64,000 nt of DNA from Bacteroides mediterraneensis (GTDB lineage: Bacteria > Bacteroidota > Bacteroidia > Bacteroidales > Bacteroidaceae): positions 3,780,359 to 3,844,358 of the forward strand of contig NZ_LT635783.1 in assembly GCF_900128455.1 (NCBI RefSeq), in the 5' to 3' direction. The translations under genes were made by a program, and so were the position numbers. Below are positions 18,469-26,982 of the stretch, one piece after another. The notes beneath the pieces were generated by a model. It saw nothing but the letters and a program-made list of their open reading frames with translations. It searched no databases and was not told where the DNA came from. Positions within the stretch are counted from its first letter, which is position 1. Every line of letters starts with the position of its first letter.

Positions 18469-18975
18469 ATGAAGAAAATAAGTGTGTCCGAATTGAAGGA
18501 CAATATGTTTGATGCCATTGGCAAGGAGTGGATGCTGGTGACTGCCGGCACACCTGAAAAGTTTAACATGATGACGGCCAGCTGGGGAGGTACCGGTATC
18601 CTGTGGGGAAAACCGGTGGCGTTTATTTTTATCCGTCCTGAACGTTATACTTACGAGTTCATTGAAAAGGGCGATACATTGACCCTGTCTTTCCTGGGGG
18701 AAGCGCATCGGGACATACATAAGATATGTGGAAGCCAATCGGGTAGGGACATTGATAAAGTAGCTGCTTCAGGATTGAAACCGTATGTGACGGAAAATGG
18801 GAACATTGCTTATGAACAGGCTCGCCTGATATTGGAGTGCAAGAAGCTGTATGCTGATTTCATAGATGCTGATAACTTTGTGGATAAGTTGTTGATAAGC
18901 CGTTGGTATGGAGAAGAACATGGTGGATTTCATAAGATGTACATTCTTGAAATACAGAATGTTCTTGTGGAGTAA
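18469..18975 (+). CDS. Flavin reductase-like FMN-binding protein
   Basis: 168 residues of the flavin reductase-like split-barrel fold. MTASWGGTGILWGKPVAFIFIRPERYTYEFIE matches the FMN-contacting region, and TLSFLGEAHRDIHKICGSQSGRDIDK is the conserved central block. Such proteins bind FMN and often reduce flavin or a small substrate; the electron partner is unknown. A -7 box TAGCTTTG (18438-18445) gives a short leader. Divergent from mutS, ended by the hairpin at 19015-19051. Confidence 0.88.
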   Translation: MKKISVSELKDNMFDAIGKEWMLVTAGTPEKFNMMTASWGGTGILWGKPVAFIFIRPERYTYEFIEKGDTLTLSFLGEAHRDIHKICGSQSGRDIDKVAASGLKPYVTENGNIAYEQARLILECKKLYADFIDADNFVDKLLISRWYGEEHGGFHKMYILEIQNVLVE

Positions 18976-19014
18976 CAGGCTGTTCATAGGTTGTGGATAA
19001 ACCGGTGTATAACA

Positions 19015-19051
19015 AAACGGCCCTACAGGTGGATTTCCTATAGGGCCGTTT
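19015..19051. terminator. Bidirectional terminator
   Basis: AAACGGCCCTA (19015-19025) pairs with TAGGGCCGTTT (19041-19051), between the convergent flavin reductase and ppx genes. Confidence 0.8.
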
Positions 19052-19073
19052 CCATAATCTGTCGTTATGTACG

Positions 19074-20057
19074 TTATTTATTCACTTCTTCCGTAGTGTC
19101 TGTATGCTTTTCAATTGCATTGTCCTTTACGAGTGGTTGTGCCTCTTCCAGGTGACTGGCATATAAACCGTCGATGATACCGTCGGCCAGACCGATGACA
19201 GGCACATAGATATAAGTGGCATGAATGATGTCGGCAATGGTCAGGAAAATATCTCCTGCCGGTACGATGACATCTGCCCGGTCGGGTTTCAGCTGGTATT
19301 TCTCCATGCGTTCCTCTACGGACAGACTTTTCAATTCATCATGTAGCTTATGCAACACTTCTACGGTGATTCTTTGTTTCTTCTTGTCCTTCTTTTCTGC
19401 CAGGCGGTACAGTTTGTTGATGTTTCCACCTGAACCGATGATGTTCGTGCCGGGATAGGAAGCAGCCAGTTCCTGCATGTCGGTCTTCAACCGTTCCCAT
19501 TCCGTATCTTTCACGGCATTGTTCAGGATACGGACCGTACCGATGTTGTACGAGCGGCTGCACACCAGTGTGCCCTGCGAAAGTAAGTTGATTTCCGTAC
19601 TGCCGCCCCCTACATCCACATACATGTAGTTTCCATTCCGGTCTTCCATACATTCAATGTGGTTGTTGTAAATCATCCGGGCCTCTTCCTGTCCGTCGAT
19701 GATTTCGATACGAATACCCGTTTTCTTTTCAATCCGTTTGATGATAGACTTTCCGTTCTTGGCATCCCGCATGGCAGAAGTAGCGCAAGCGCGATAGTCT
19801 TCCACGTCGTAGATTTTCATCAGATGGCGGAACACCTTCATCAGGCGCAGCATGTTCTTTTCCTTTTTCTCGGCAATCTTGCCCATGGCAAACACATCGA
19901 ATCCCAGACGAAGGGGGACACGAAGCAGGAGTACTTTCGAGAAGAAAGCCTTGCCCTGCTCGTCTTCCTCTACACACTTGATGAGTAACCTCACTGCATT
20001 GGAACCGATATCAATGGCTCCATAATAAGTTTCGCAATTTTTTATGAGATTGTCCAT
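19074..20057 (-). CDS. ppx: Ppx/GppA-family phosphatase (exopolyphosphatase)
   Basis: Hydrolyses terminal phosphates from polyphosphate, or pppGpp in GppA relatives. The 327-residue protein is the ASKHA-fold core only, without the C-terminal HD-like domain of the longer E. coli Ppx. Nucleotide/phosphate loops are AIDIGSNAVRLLI (about 14-26) and YVDVGGGSTEINL (about 145), with the acidic catalytic region IDGQEEARMIY between them. It starts 16 nt after the ppk1 stop, so polyphosphate synthesis and breakdown enzymes share one transcript. Confidence 0.92.
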   Translation of the reverse strand: MDNLIKNCETYYGAIDIGSNAVRLLIKCVEEDEQGKAFFSKVLLLRVPLRLGFDVFAMGKIAEKKEKNMLRLMKVFRHLMKIYDVEDYRACATSAMRDAKNGKSIIKRIEKKTGIRIEIIDGQEEARMIYNNHIECMEDRNGNYMYVDVGGGSTEINLLSQGTLVCSRSYNIGTVRILNNAVKDTEWERLKTDMQELAASYPGTNIIGSGGNINKLYRLAEKKDKKKQRITVEVLHKLHDELKSLSVEERMEKYQLKPDRADVIVPAGDIFLTIADIIHATYIYVPVIGLADGIIDGLYASHLEEAQPLVKDNAIEKHTDTTEEVNK

Positions 20058-20073
20058 AATAATAGTATTTAAG

Positions 20074-22146
20074 TTATTCTTCGGAATTTTCGGCCAGATA
20101 ATAGTTGTAGAGTGCCTCCTGTGAACGGAAAGGAGTTTCCTGTCCTTCTTCGCTCCAGAACTGGTTGTCGCCCAGCCCGTCTACCACACGCCCCTGCAAC
20201 GTATCTTTCAATCCATATTCCACAATCCGCTTCATTTCGCCCTTGATAGCCGGGTCATACACTGGCGTAATCACCTCGATGCGGTGGTCGAGGTTACGCG
20301 GCATCCAGTCGGCGGAACCCAGGAATACTTTCTCTTCTCCTCCGTTGGCGAAGATGAAGATACGCGAATGTTCCAGGTAGCGGTCGATGATACCGTGAAT
20401 CCGGATATGTGTGCTGAGGTCTGGAATATCGGTTATCAAGGAACAGTTGCCACGTACCACTAGGTCGATGTCCACACCCGCTTCAGAAGCCTCATACAGT
20501 TTGTTGACCATAATCGGGTCGGTGATGTGGTTGATTTTTATCTTGATATACGCAGGTTTTCCCGCTTTCTTGTTCTTGATTTCGTTGTTGATGAGGGTGA
20601 TGAACTTGTTCTTCATTTCATTCGGTGAAACGAGAAGCTCCTTGAACCGGATTGGCGTGTAAGGACGTTCGATGAACTCGAATACCTGATCGACATCTTT
20701 TACCAGTTTCGGGTAAGCCGTCATCAACATACAGTCGGTGTACATCCGGGCATTTCCTTCGTGGAAGTTACCCGTGCTGATACAAGCGATATCCGGCCCG
20801 GTCTTCATGCCGATGTGCGTAATCTTGGAATGTACTTTCAAGCCTTCTACCCCGAAAATCACCTTGATGCCTGCATCCTGCATCTTCTTCGACCAGTTGA
20901 TGTTGGAAGCCTCGTCAAAGCGGGCCAGCAGTTCGATGACCACGGTCACCTTCTTACCGTTGCGGGCTGCTCCGATAAGCGCTTTTACCACCTTCGATTC
21001 CTTGGCCAGACGGTAGAGTGTGATTTTGATGCTTGTGACCTGTTTGCTCACAGCTGCTTCCTGCAACACCCGGATAAACGAGTCGAAGCTATGGTAAGGC
21101 ACGTGGATGAAACGGTCTTTCTGCTGGATTTTTTTCAACAGGCTTTCCGGACCGTCGAGTTCCTTCTTCAGGATAGGCGGCCATTTCGGATATTTCAGGT
21201 TGCTGTGTCCACAATCGGGGAATTTCATCAAATCCTTGTGGTTCTGATAGCGTCCGCTTTCAATCACCGTATCCAGGCTGTCGAGGTCGAGCTTTTTCAA
21301 CACCCTTTTCAACAGGTCCTTCGGCATGTGATTATCGTAAATCACACGGAGCGGTTCGCCTCGTTTGCGGCTCTTTACCCCTTTGGAGATTTTCTGAAGG
21401 GTACCCGTACGCAGGTCGTTGTCGATTTCCATTTCCGCATCGCGGGTAAACTTGAAGGCATAAGCTTCAAACTTGTCGTAACCCAGTCCTTCGAAAACCA
21501 ACGGGAGGCAGCAGCGGATGACATCGTCCAGATACATCAGGTAACTCTTGTTCTCATGGTCGGGCAGCTGTACGAAACGGCCGCAGATATTGACCGGAAG
21601 TTCCAGAAAAGCATAGTCAGGAGAGGGTTTGCTGCCACTTTTGCTCACCTTCACAGCCAGGTAAATGTTTTCGTCGTTTTCACAGTCCAGCAGCTTGATG
21701 GCCGAGAACCATACCGGCACGATGAATCCGTTCAGTTTCTCTTTGTAGAAAGACTGGATAAACTGCAGCTGTTCGGGCGTGACTTCCGAATCGGATACGA
21801 GGTAGATATTTTCCTTTTTCAGTTCCTGCGTAACCGTGCTTACCGCCTCTTCATAGTCTTTTACATAGCGTGCATTCAGTTTCCCAATCTGTTTGAGCAG
21901 TTTTTTGGCTTTCTCCCGCTCTTTGGCAGCCGATTTGTCCATGCACTCGGCAATACGGTTCTGAGAAGCCACTCTTACCCGGAAAAACTCATCCAGGTTG
22001 TTGGAATAGATGCCAAGAAATGCCATCCGTTCCAGCAAGGGCACATGACTACGGGTTGCTTCTTGCAGAATTCTGCGGTTAAAGTACATCCAGCTGATGT
22101 CTCTTTCCAAATAAGGCTTTTCTTTTTTTCTATTTCTTGTTACCAT
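20074..22146 (-). CDS. ppk1: Polyphosphate kinase 1
   Basis: Reversibly transfers the terminal phosphate of ATP to long-chain polyphosphate. The 690 residues match PPK1. The N-terminal helical domain begins YLERDISWMYFNRRIL, and two phospholipase-D-like domains follow. The phospho-accepting histidine is in LKVHSKITHIG; STGNFHEGNARMYTD follows. The second conserved histidine is in RYLEHSRIFIFANGG, and C-terminal FLGSADWMPRNLDHRIEV completes the active site. Forms an operon with ppx. A long frame on the opposite strand (20761-22344) is a codon-bias shadow. Confidence 0.97.
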   Translation of the reverse strand: MVTRNRKKEKPYLERDISWMYFNRRILQEATRSHVPLLERMAFLGIYSNNLDEFFRVRVASQNRIAECMDKSAAKEREKAKKLLKQIGKLNARYVKDYEEAVSTVTQELKKENIYLVSDSEVTPEQLQFIQSFYKEKLNGFIVPVWFSAIKLLDCENDENIYLAVKVSKSGSKPSPDYAFLELPVNICGRFVQLPDHENKSYLMYLDDVIRCCLPLVFEGLGYDKFEAYAFKFTRDAEMEIDNDLRTGTLQKISKGVKSRKRGEPLRVIYDNHMPKDLLKRVLKKLDLDSLDTVIESGRYQNHKDLMKFPDCGHSNLKYPKWPPILKKELDGPESLLKKIQQKDRFIHVPYHSFDSFIRVLQEAAVSKQVTSIKITLYRLAKESKVVKALIGAARNGKKVTVVIELLARFDEASNINWSKKMQDAGIKVIFGVEGLKVHSKITHIGMKTGPDIACISTGNFHEGNARMYTDCMLMTAYPKLVKDVDQVFEFIERPYTPIRFKELLVSPNEMKNKFITLINNEIKNKKAGKPAYIKIKINHITDPIMVNKLYEASEAGVDIDLVVRGNCSLITDIPDLSTHIRIHGIIDRYLEHSRIFIFANGGEEKVFLGSADWMPRNLDHRIEVITPVYDPAIKGEMKRIVEYGLKDTLQGRVVDGLGDNQFWSEEGQETPFRSQEALYNYYLAENSEE

Positions 22147-22217
22147 AAAATCACTTTTTTTGCAAAGAAAAGGATTTTATGTTACAAGATGATTTCAAAA
22201 CGATTTTTTAGAATTTT

Positions 22218-23336
22218 TTACACAAACTCCTCTACCATGTACATGCCTTGCAGGGTATTTTGCGGTGCAAAACGCTCTATTTCATTCAGTATGATGTATT
22301 CGGCCGACCTTGCCCATTCGCCGAACAGTCGGTTGGGTTTATAGGTCTGTGCGAAGCGCAACAGGTTGCTCAGGTTGAAATTCCGGTCGATGATGCCGGC
22401 GCCGTTCTGCAGGGCATCAAGGGCGTTACATTCCTGCTCGATATGAGCCGGTACCATCAGGATGGGTTTTCCGAGGTACATGGCTTCGCACACGGATTCA
22501 AATCCGGCCGTGCTGGCATAGGCCTTGCATCCCGCCATCTGACGCAGGAATTCCGTGTCGTCGAGCTGGTAGAAGGAGAGGGTGTCATCGACCTTTTTCA
22601 CCGGCTCTTCTTCCCAGTGGTCCCAGAAGAAACGCAAGGGCACCTCCGGATGCTTCTGATGCCATTGGAGAATGTTTTCCGAGAATCCGGCATTCAACAT
22701 GTAGCCGTGGATGTAATCGCCCGGCTGGCTTTCCTGTTGCAGCACGTCCTGACGCAACAGAGGAGGCACCACACTGATATGCTGATGTTTGTCTTGTGGC
22801 ATGGCCCGGAAGGAGAGGGCCAGTTTCTGCGAAGCTCCCAGTGCCGTCAGCCGGGTGAAGAAGTTGAGCATGAACAGACTTCCTCTGTTTTTCTTGGGTA
22901 ATTTGAACTGAGGGTGCAGGAACAGATACTGGTGTCCGATACAGATTTGAGGTACCGACGGGCGGAAGAAGAGATAAGTCAGTCCGGTGAGCAGTTCATA
23001 GAAATTGAGGACCAGGTCGGCCTCTGTTTCCTTGATTTGCTGATGAATGAAAGAGATACTTTCCGCGTATTCGGGAAGTTTCAGGAGATTATATAGCACG
23101 CTTCTGGTCAGGTTCACCCGCTTGTTGGCGTGTGTGGGCAGGAAATTCGGGCTGATGAACTGTTTGATGGGTGCCTGAATGTTCCGGCTGAAAAAACCGG
23201 GGAGTCTTCTGGATTCACTTTTTCCTACGAGCACTTCCACCACTTCGTGTCCGTTGCTTCGGAGCAACTTCTCCATGGATATGGCCTGTGTGAGATGGCC
23301 GCGTCCTTCTCCTTGTACAATAAACAACACTCTCAT
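22218..23336 (-). CDS. MurG-like glycosyltransferase
   Basis: 372 residues beginning MRVLFIVQGEGRGHLTQAIS, the GxGHxxxA nucleotide-sugar glycosyltransferase start (GT-B fold, MurG/GT28-like). The C-terminal half holds the donor-binding pattern AGCKAYASTAGFESVCEAMYLGKPILMVP. It overlaps the upstream phosphoesterase gene by 4 nt (23333-23336), indicating translational coupling. With a LpxH-like partner a lipid-linked glycan acceptor in the inner membrane is plausible, but neither donor nor acceptor can be named. Not MurG itself: it lies outside any peptidoglycan gene cluster. Confidence 0.82.
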   Translation of the reverse strand: MRVLFIVQGEGRGHLTQAISMEKLLRSNGHEVVEVLVGKSESRRLPGFFSRNIQAPIKQFISPNFLPTHANKRVNLTRSVLYNLLKLPEYAESISFIHQQIKETEADLVLNFYELLTGLTYLFFRPSVPQICIGHQYLFLHPQFKLPKKNRGSLFMLNFFTRLTALGASQKLALSFRAMPQDKHQHISVVPPLLRQDVLQQESQPGDYIHGYMLNAGFSENILQWHQKHPEVPLRFFWDHWEEEPVKKVDDTLSFYQLDDTEFLRQMAGCKAYASTAGFESVCEAMYLGKPILMVPAHIEQECNALDALQNGAGIIDRNFNLSNLLRFAQTYKPNRLFGEWARSAEYIILNEIERFAPQNTLQGMYMVEEFV

Positions 23337-24142
23337 GAGGCAATCGGTATGAAAGGTATGACATTATTTTCTTTTTCCCTGTCGGCTTGCTGTGCCAGTT
23401 CGGTGTAGTACACCACTTTCCACACCCCGTTTTCATCTTCCGTCAAGGCCGACATCGTTTCCACCCAGTCGCCCGAATTCAGGTAATGGATGTGGTTGAT
23501 CATGCGGTTTTCCGGATGATGGATGTGGCCGCAAATCACTCCTTCACACTGGCGGCTGCGGGCGAAATCTACCAGCACGTTTTCAAAGTCGGAAATATAA
23601 GACACGGCCGATTTTACTTTCTGCTTGATGGCCTGTGAGAGTGAGAAGTAAGGTTTACCTTTTTTCACCCGGTAGCGGTTATACTGGCTGTTGAGCCACA
23701 GCAGCAGCGTATAGCCCATGTCGCCGAGTTTGGCCAGCCATTTCATCTGGGTGGTCACCTTGTCGAACACATCGCCGTGCGTCACGAAATAATGCTTGCC
23801 GTTGCTTTCCAGTATATAATCTTTCGTGATGGTCAGATTGGCAAATTGCAGCGGGGCAAGGTTGTCCAGAAAGTCATCATGGTTTCCGCGGATGTAAATG
23901 ATTTCCGTGCCATGCTTTTCCATCATCTTCATGATAATTTTGAAGAAATGCGTATGTGCCGGTTTCCATTTGCTGATACCCGATTTCTGCAAGTGCCATC
24001 CGTCGATGATGTCACCGTTCAGAATCAGCCGTCCGCAATCGACTCTGCTCAGAAAATCGCTGATTTGATCCACCTTTGAATGGGTGGTCCCCAGGTGGAT
24101 ATCCGAAACCACGATGGTTCGGTAATAAGGTCTATCTTCCAT
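23333..24142 (-). CDS. LpxH-like metallophosphoesterase
   Basis: 269 residues of the calcineurin-like phosphoesterase fold. Metal motifs in order are VVSDIHLGTTHS (about 11-22), LNGDIIDGW (about 41), YIRGNHDDFLD (about 79), FVTHGDVFD (about 109) and GVICGHIHHPE (about 190). This pattern matches the UDP-2,3-diacylglucosamine diphosphatase group (COG2908), which makes lipid X in lipid A synthesis. Whether this copy is the actual LpxH or a paralogue acting with the coupled glycosyltransferase is unresolved. A weak -7-like TTCCTTTG lies at plus-strand 24169-24176. Confidence 0.83.
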   Translation of the reverse strand: MEDRPYYRTIVVSDIHLGTTHSKVDQISDFLSRVDCGRLILNGDIIDGWHLQKSGISKWKPAHTHFFKIIMKMMEKHGTEIIYIRGNHDDFLDNLAPLQFANLTITKDYILESNGKHYFVTHGDVFDKVTTQMKWLAKLGDMGYTLLLWLNSQYNRYRVKKGKPYFSLSQAIKQKVKSAVSYISDFENVLVDFARSRQCEGVICGHIHHPENRMINHIHYLNSGDWVETMSALTEDENGVWKVVYYTELAQQADREKENNVIPFIPIAS

Positions 24143-24248
24143 AGATATATGTTTTTCTTAACGCTTCACAAAGGAAGAGAAAGCATATTACAAGCGTGTG
24201 ACTGTCAGGTGAATAACCTGTTTCATCCACAGGCGGGGAAGGGAACGG

Positions 24249-24283
24249 AAAAAGCCATTTCGGCATCCCGCGGAAATGGCTTT
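24249..24283 (-). terminator. Terminator of the HicB-like gene
   Basis: AAAGCCATTTC (24251-24261) pairs perfectly with GAAATGGCTTT (24273-24283), giving a minus-strand stem ending in TTTTTCC. Confidence 0.75.
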
Positions 24284-24334
24284 GAGAAATGACTAAATAT
24301 CGGCAATTTATTTTTACAATGTGTTCAAATAGTA

Positions 24335-24526
24335 TCAGGCTATGTCTTCGATATAGAAAATAGAATTGATTTCGCCATAAAATTCTTCTGCAGCGTCTTC
24401 CAGGTTCTCCAGCGCTTCTTCTTCCGTCTCGCCGTAGGCAAAGCATTGCTCGTGATTGGACAGATAAGCATAATATTCTCCGTCTGGAGTACATTCCACT
24501 ACATATTTGCTTCCATTAGTTTCCAT
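24335..24526 (-). CDS. Orphan HicB-like protein
   Basis: 63 residues: YVVECTPDGEYYAYLSNHEQCFAYGETEEEALENLEDAAEEFYGEI. The strand-strand-helix pattern with YGETEEEALENLEDA is characteristic of the HicB-like (UPF0150) antitoxin fold. No HicA toxin frame is visible on either side, and the protein lacks a C-terminal DNA-binding domain. It may be a relic antitoxin or a stand-alone regulator. It has a strong Shine-Dalgarno, AAGGAGG, 5 nt before ATG, rare for this genome. It is acidic overall. Confidence 0.82.
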   Translation of the reverse strand: METNGSKYVVECTPDGEYYAYLSNHEQCFAYGETEEEALENLEDAAEEFYGEINSIFYIEDIA

Positions 24527-24693
24527 TTTAACCTCCTTTTTAAAAGTCTGCCCAAAGGTCGGTTTTCTATGTTACAGAATGATTGCCAGGAGGTGACGTT
24601 TGCATGAAGAACCCACAAAGCGGGATGGAGAAGGTGTAGGGGAGGTATGGTAAATGTAAATCGCTGGGGTGGTGTTTTTCTTGCGTCGAAAAG

Positions 24694-24793
24694 TTTTTTA
24701 GGTTTCCCTTTAGGAAAACGTATGTTTCTCGACCGGGAGACGTACGTTTCCGACGTGCGGAACGTATGTTTCAGGGAAGGGAAACCTAAAAAA
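24694..24793. repeat. Nested-palindrome element, copy C
   Basis: Exactly 100 bp with a perfect 15-bp outer inverted repeat (TTTTTTAGGTTTCCC and GGGAAACCTAAAAAA). Inside are GGAAAACGTATGTTTCTC, GGGAGACGTACGTTTCC and CGGAACGTATGTTTC. The outer arm has AGG where copy B has ACG, and the far arm changes with it (CCT), a compensatory substitution. It lies 168 bp upstream of the HicB-like gene and 155 bp before the IS. Confidence 0.85.
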
Positions 24794-24948
24794 GAGACGG
24801 GTGTTCGAAGGAAAATGAAAGGGAGTTCAATGATTGGTATCCTGTCGGATTTATTTGTCAGGATACACTTTATCCGCGACAGCAAGCAGAGGTTGCAATT
24901 CCTCAAAAGACCATTGATTGACAGGATGGATGGGGGACAATAAAAAAT

Positions 24949-26754
24949 GAGGCTGTCTCAAATTGAAATATAATTTGAGATGGCCTTTTTTGTGTCTGCA
25001 AAAAAAATCGGGCAAGCCCCAACTTCGCTCAGTCAGGACTTGCCCGTCTCCCTAATTTTTTGTATCTTAGGGAATCAAGCAATATATCCCAAAGATAGTA
25101 GTAAAAAACTATACCTCCAACGATAATCTGCTTTTACCTCCGTGTTTAGGCGATTTTATTCCCCAGAACGACCCGGTCCGGGTTGTTCACCGTATCATTG
25201 AACAGATCAGCCTGGAAGAACTTTACCGCAAGTACTCCGTCAAAGGCTGTCCGGCCTACCATCCCCGCATGATGCTGCAGATTCTGGTATATGCCTATCT
25301 GCGCAACATCTATTCCAGCCGCCGCATCGAAGAGTTTTGCCGCAATGACATCCGCTTCATGTGGCTGACCGGCAATGTGACTCCTGACCACAACACCATC
25401 AACCGTTTCCGCAGCAGTCGGCTGAAGGATGTGCTCAAGACCGTCTTCGCCACCATCGTGAAGTTCCTCGTGGCGGAGGGCTTTGTAAGTCTGGACGTGG
25501 CCTGCACCGACGGGACGAAGATGGAAGCAAACGCCAACCGTTATACGTTCGTCTGGGGCAAGTCCATCCACACCCGCATCTCCAGAATCGCGGAACAGCT
25601 TGAGGAAATATGGCGGTACGCCGAGTCCGTCACCAAGCAGGAGTTGCGCGACTCCGCTCCCGTCACTTACCAGGACATCACCCCCGAGAAGGTGGAAAGG
25701 GCGCTGGAGCAGATACATGAAGCCTTGGAGGGAACGGATGCGGACCGGAAAGTGAAGGCCAAGGTTCGGCGCGTGAGGAAGGCATGGCCCGAACAGCTGA
25801 AGAAATATGAATCCCAGGGAAAGATTCTCGATGGGCGCAACAGCTACTCCAAGACAGACCCCGACGCCACGTTCATGCGGATGAAGGAGGACCACATGAG
25901 GAACGGGCAGCTCAAGCCCGGATACAACCCGCAGGTCAGTACCAACAGACAGTTCATCCTGAACTATACCCTCCACCAGTGTGCCGGTGACACCTCCACC
26001 TATCCCCTGCACATGGAAGACTTCCATTCCCTGTACGGCAGATATCCTGACGTGTCCGTCTGTGACGCCGGATACGGAAGCGAGGAGAACTACCTGTACG
26101 CCTTCAGGCATGGCATTGAAACCTTCATAAAGTACAGCTATTTCCACAAGGAACAGAAAAGGAGCTTCAGGAATGACCCGTTCCTGTCTGCCAACTTTTA
26201 CTATAATGAAGAAACCGACGGGATGTACTGTCCGATGGGACAGAGGATGAAAAGACTCTCCGATGTAAAGCGGACGACGGACAACGGTTTTGTACAGACC
26301 ATCTCAAGGTACAGGGCCCGGAACTGCAAGGGCTGCCCGTTAAGATGCCGGTGTCACAGAAGCCGGTCGGAAAGGATTGTGCAGGTAAACCACAGGCTGA
26401 GGAAAATCAAGGAAAGGGAACGTGAGAAACTCCTTTCTGCGGAAGGTCTTAAATACCGGAGCCAGCGGCCGCAGGATGTGGAAGCCGTATTTGGAAACCT
26501 CAAGAACAACAAGCACTTCAAGAGGTTCCATCTCCGTGGACTGAAGAAGGTGGAAATTGAATTTGGCCTGCTGGCCATAGCGCATAATCTTGCAAAAGTA
26601 GCCTCTTAGGAGGCTTCTGACCAAGAAAAAACCGTTTAAAGCGATGAAATCTGTAGAAAGAAACTTGTAAATTCCTTTTTTTGAGAAAAATCCAAACGAC
26701 TTCAGTCTGATATGAAACGACAAAGGCCATCTCAATTCATTTTGAGACAGCCTC
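24949..26754 (+). mobile_element. IS1182-family insertion sequence
   Basis: About 1.8 kb bounded by inverted ends GAGGCTGTCTCAAA (left, from 24949) and its complement (right, ending 26754). Just inside each end the sequence can fold back (TCTCAA...TTGAGA followed by GGCC), and on the left the hairpin runs into TTTTTT, which would block outside transcription from entering. A further perfect stem CGGGCAAG/CTTGCCCG (25009-25046) precedes the transposase. I see no clear target duplication (AAAT on the left, ATTC on the right). It inserted about 29 bp downstream of tRNA-Gln. The ends look intact. Confidence 0.9.
25071..26609 (+). CDS. IS1182-family transposase, start codon unclear
   Basis: DDE transposase. 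From the first ATG (25269) it is 446 residues, but the frame is open back to 25071. The upstream part encodes recognisable family sequence (NYTSNDNLLLPPCLGDFIP, VRVVHRIIEQISLEELY, YSVKGCPAYHPRM), so the true N-terminus lies before 25269. No ATG, GTG or TTG occurs there in frame; a rare start such as ATA/ATC/CTG or a mutated start is implied. Catalytic residues are D in DVACTDGTK, D in VCDAGYGSEENY and E in DVEAVFGNLKNN. A zinc-ribbon-like CKGCPLRCRC precedes the last block. A promoter-like TATCTTAG ends at 25070. Confidence 0.9.
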   Translation, partial: GIKQYIPKIVVKNYTSNDNLLLPPCLGDFIPQNDPVRVVHRIIEQISLEELYRKYSVKGCPAYHPRMMLQILVYAYLRNIYSSRRIEEFCRNDIRFMWLTGNVTPDHNTINRFRSSRLKDVLKTVFATIVKFLVAEGFVSLDVACTDGTKMEANANRYTFVWGKSIHTRISRIAEQLEEIWRYAESVTKQELRDSAPVTYQDITPEKVERALEQIHEALEGTDADRKVKAKVRRVRKAWPEQLKKYESQGKILDGRNSYSKTDPDATFMRMKEDHMRNGQLKPGYNPQVSTNRQFILNYTLHQCAGDTSTYPLHMEDFHSLYGRYPDVSVCDAGYGSEENYLYAFRHGIETFIKYSYFHKEQKRSFRNDPFLSANFYYNEETDGMYCPMGQRMKRLSDVKRTTDNGFVQTISRYRARNCKGCPLRCRCHRSRSERIVQVNHRLRKIKEREREKLLSAEGLKYRSQRPQDVEAVFGNLKNNKHFKRFHLRGLKKVEIEFGLLAIAHNLAKVAS

Positions 26755-26782
26755 ATTCCGACTGTAAATGTCTTGAAAAACG

Positions 26783-26853
26783 TTGGACTACCAAGATTCG
26801 AACTTGGACAAACAGAACCAAAACCTGTTGTGCTGCCATTACACCATAGTCCA
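26783..26853 (-). tRNA. tRNA-Gln (TTG)
   Basis: On the minus strand the acceptor stem TGGACTA pairs with TAGTCCA. The anticodon arm is ACAGG-TTTTGGT-TCTGT with anticodon TTG, and the T arm is CCAAG-TTCGAAT-CTTGG. CCA is not encoded. The IS end lies 28 bp downstream. Confidence 0.96.
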
Positions 26854-26884
26854 AACTTTATGTTGTTTTCCTCGGAAAACGTTG

Positions 26885-26917
26885 CAAAGATAAATGTTTT
26901 TAGGAATACTTTCCAAA
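26885..26917 (-). promoter_or_regulatory. tRNA-Gln promoter
   Basis: Minus strand: TTTG (26914-26917), a 21-bp spacer and TATCTTTG (26885-26892), 32 bp upstream of the tRNA. Confidence 0.7.
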
Positions 26918-26982
26918 TAAATTCTTACTTTTTTTCCGTTTCTGCGGGGAATACTTACCTTTGTTTTTAAAACCATTTGATT

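Noticed and set aside
20761..22344. 527-codon open frame on the plus strand
   Set aside because: Lies antisense to ppk1, whose motifs are intact; a codon-bias shadow.
25146..26147. 333-codon minus-strand frame inside the IS
   Set aside because: Opposite strand of the transposase; no recognisable protein.
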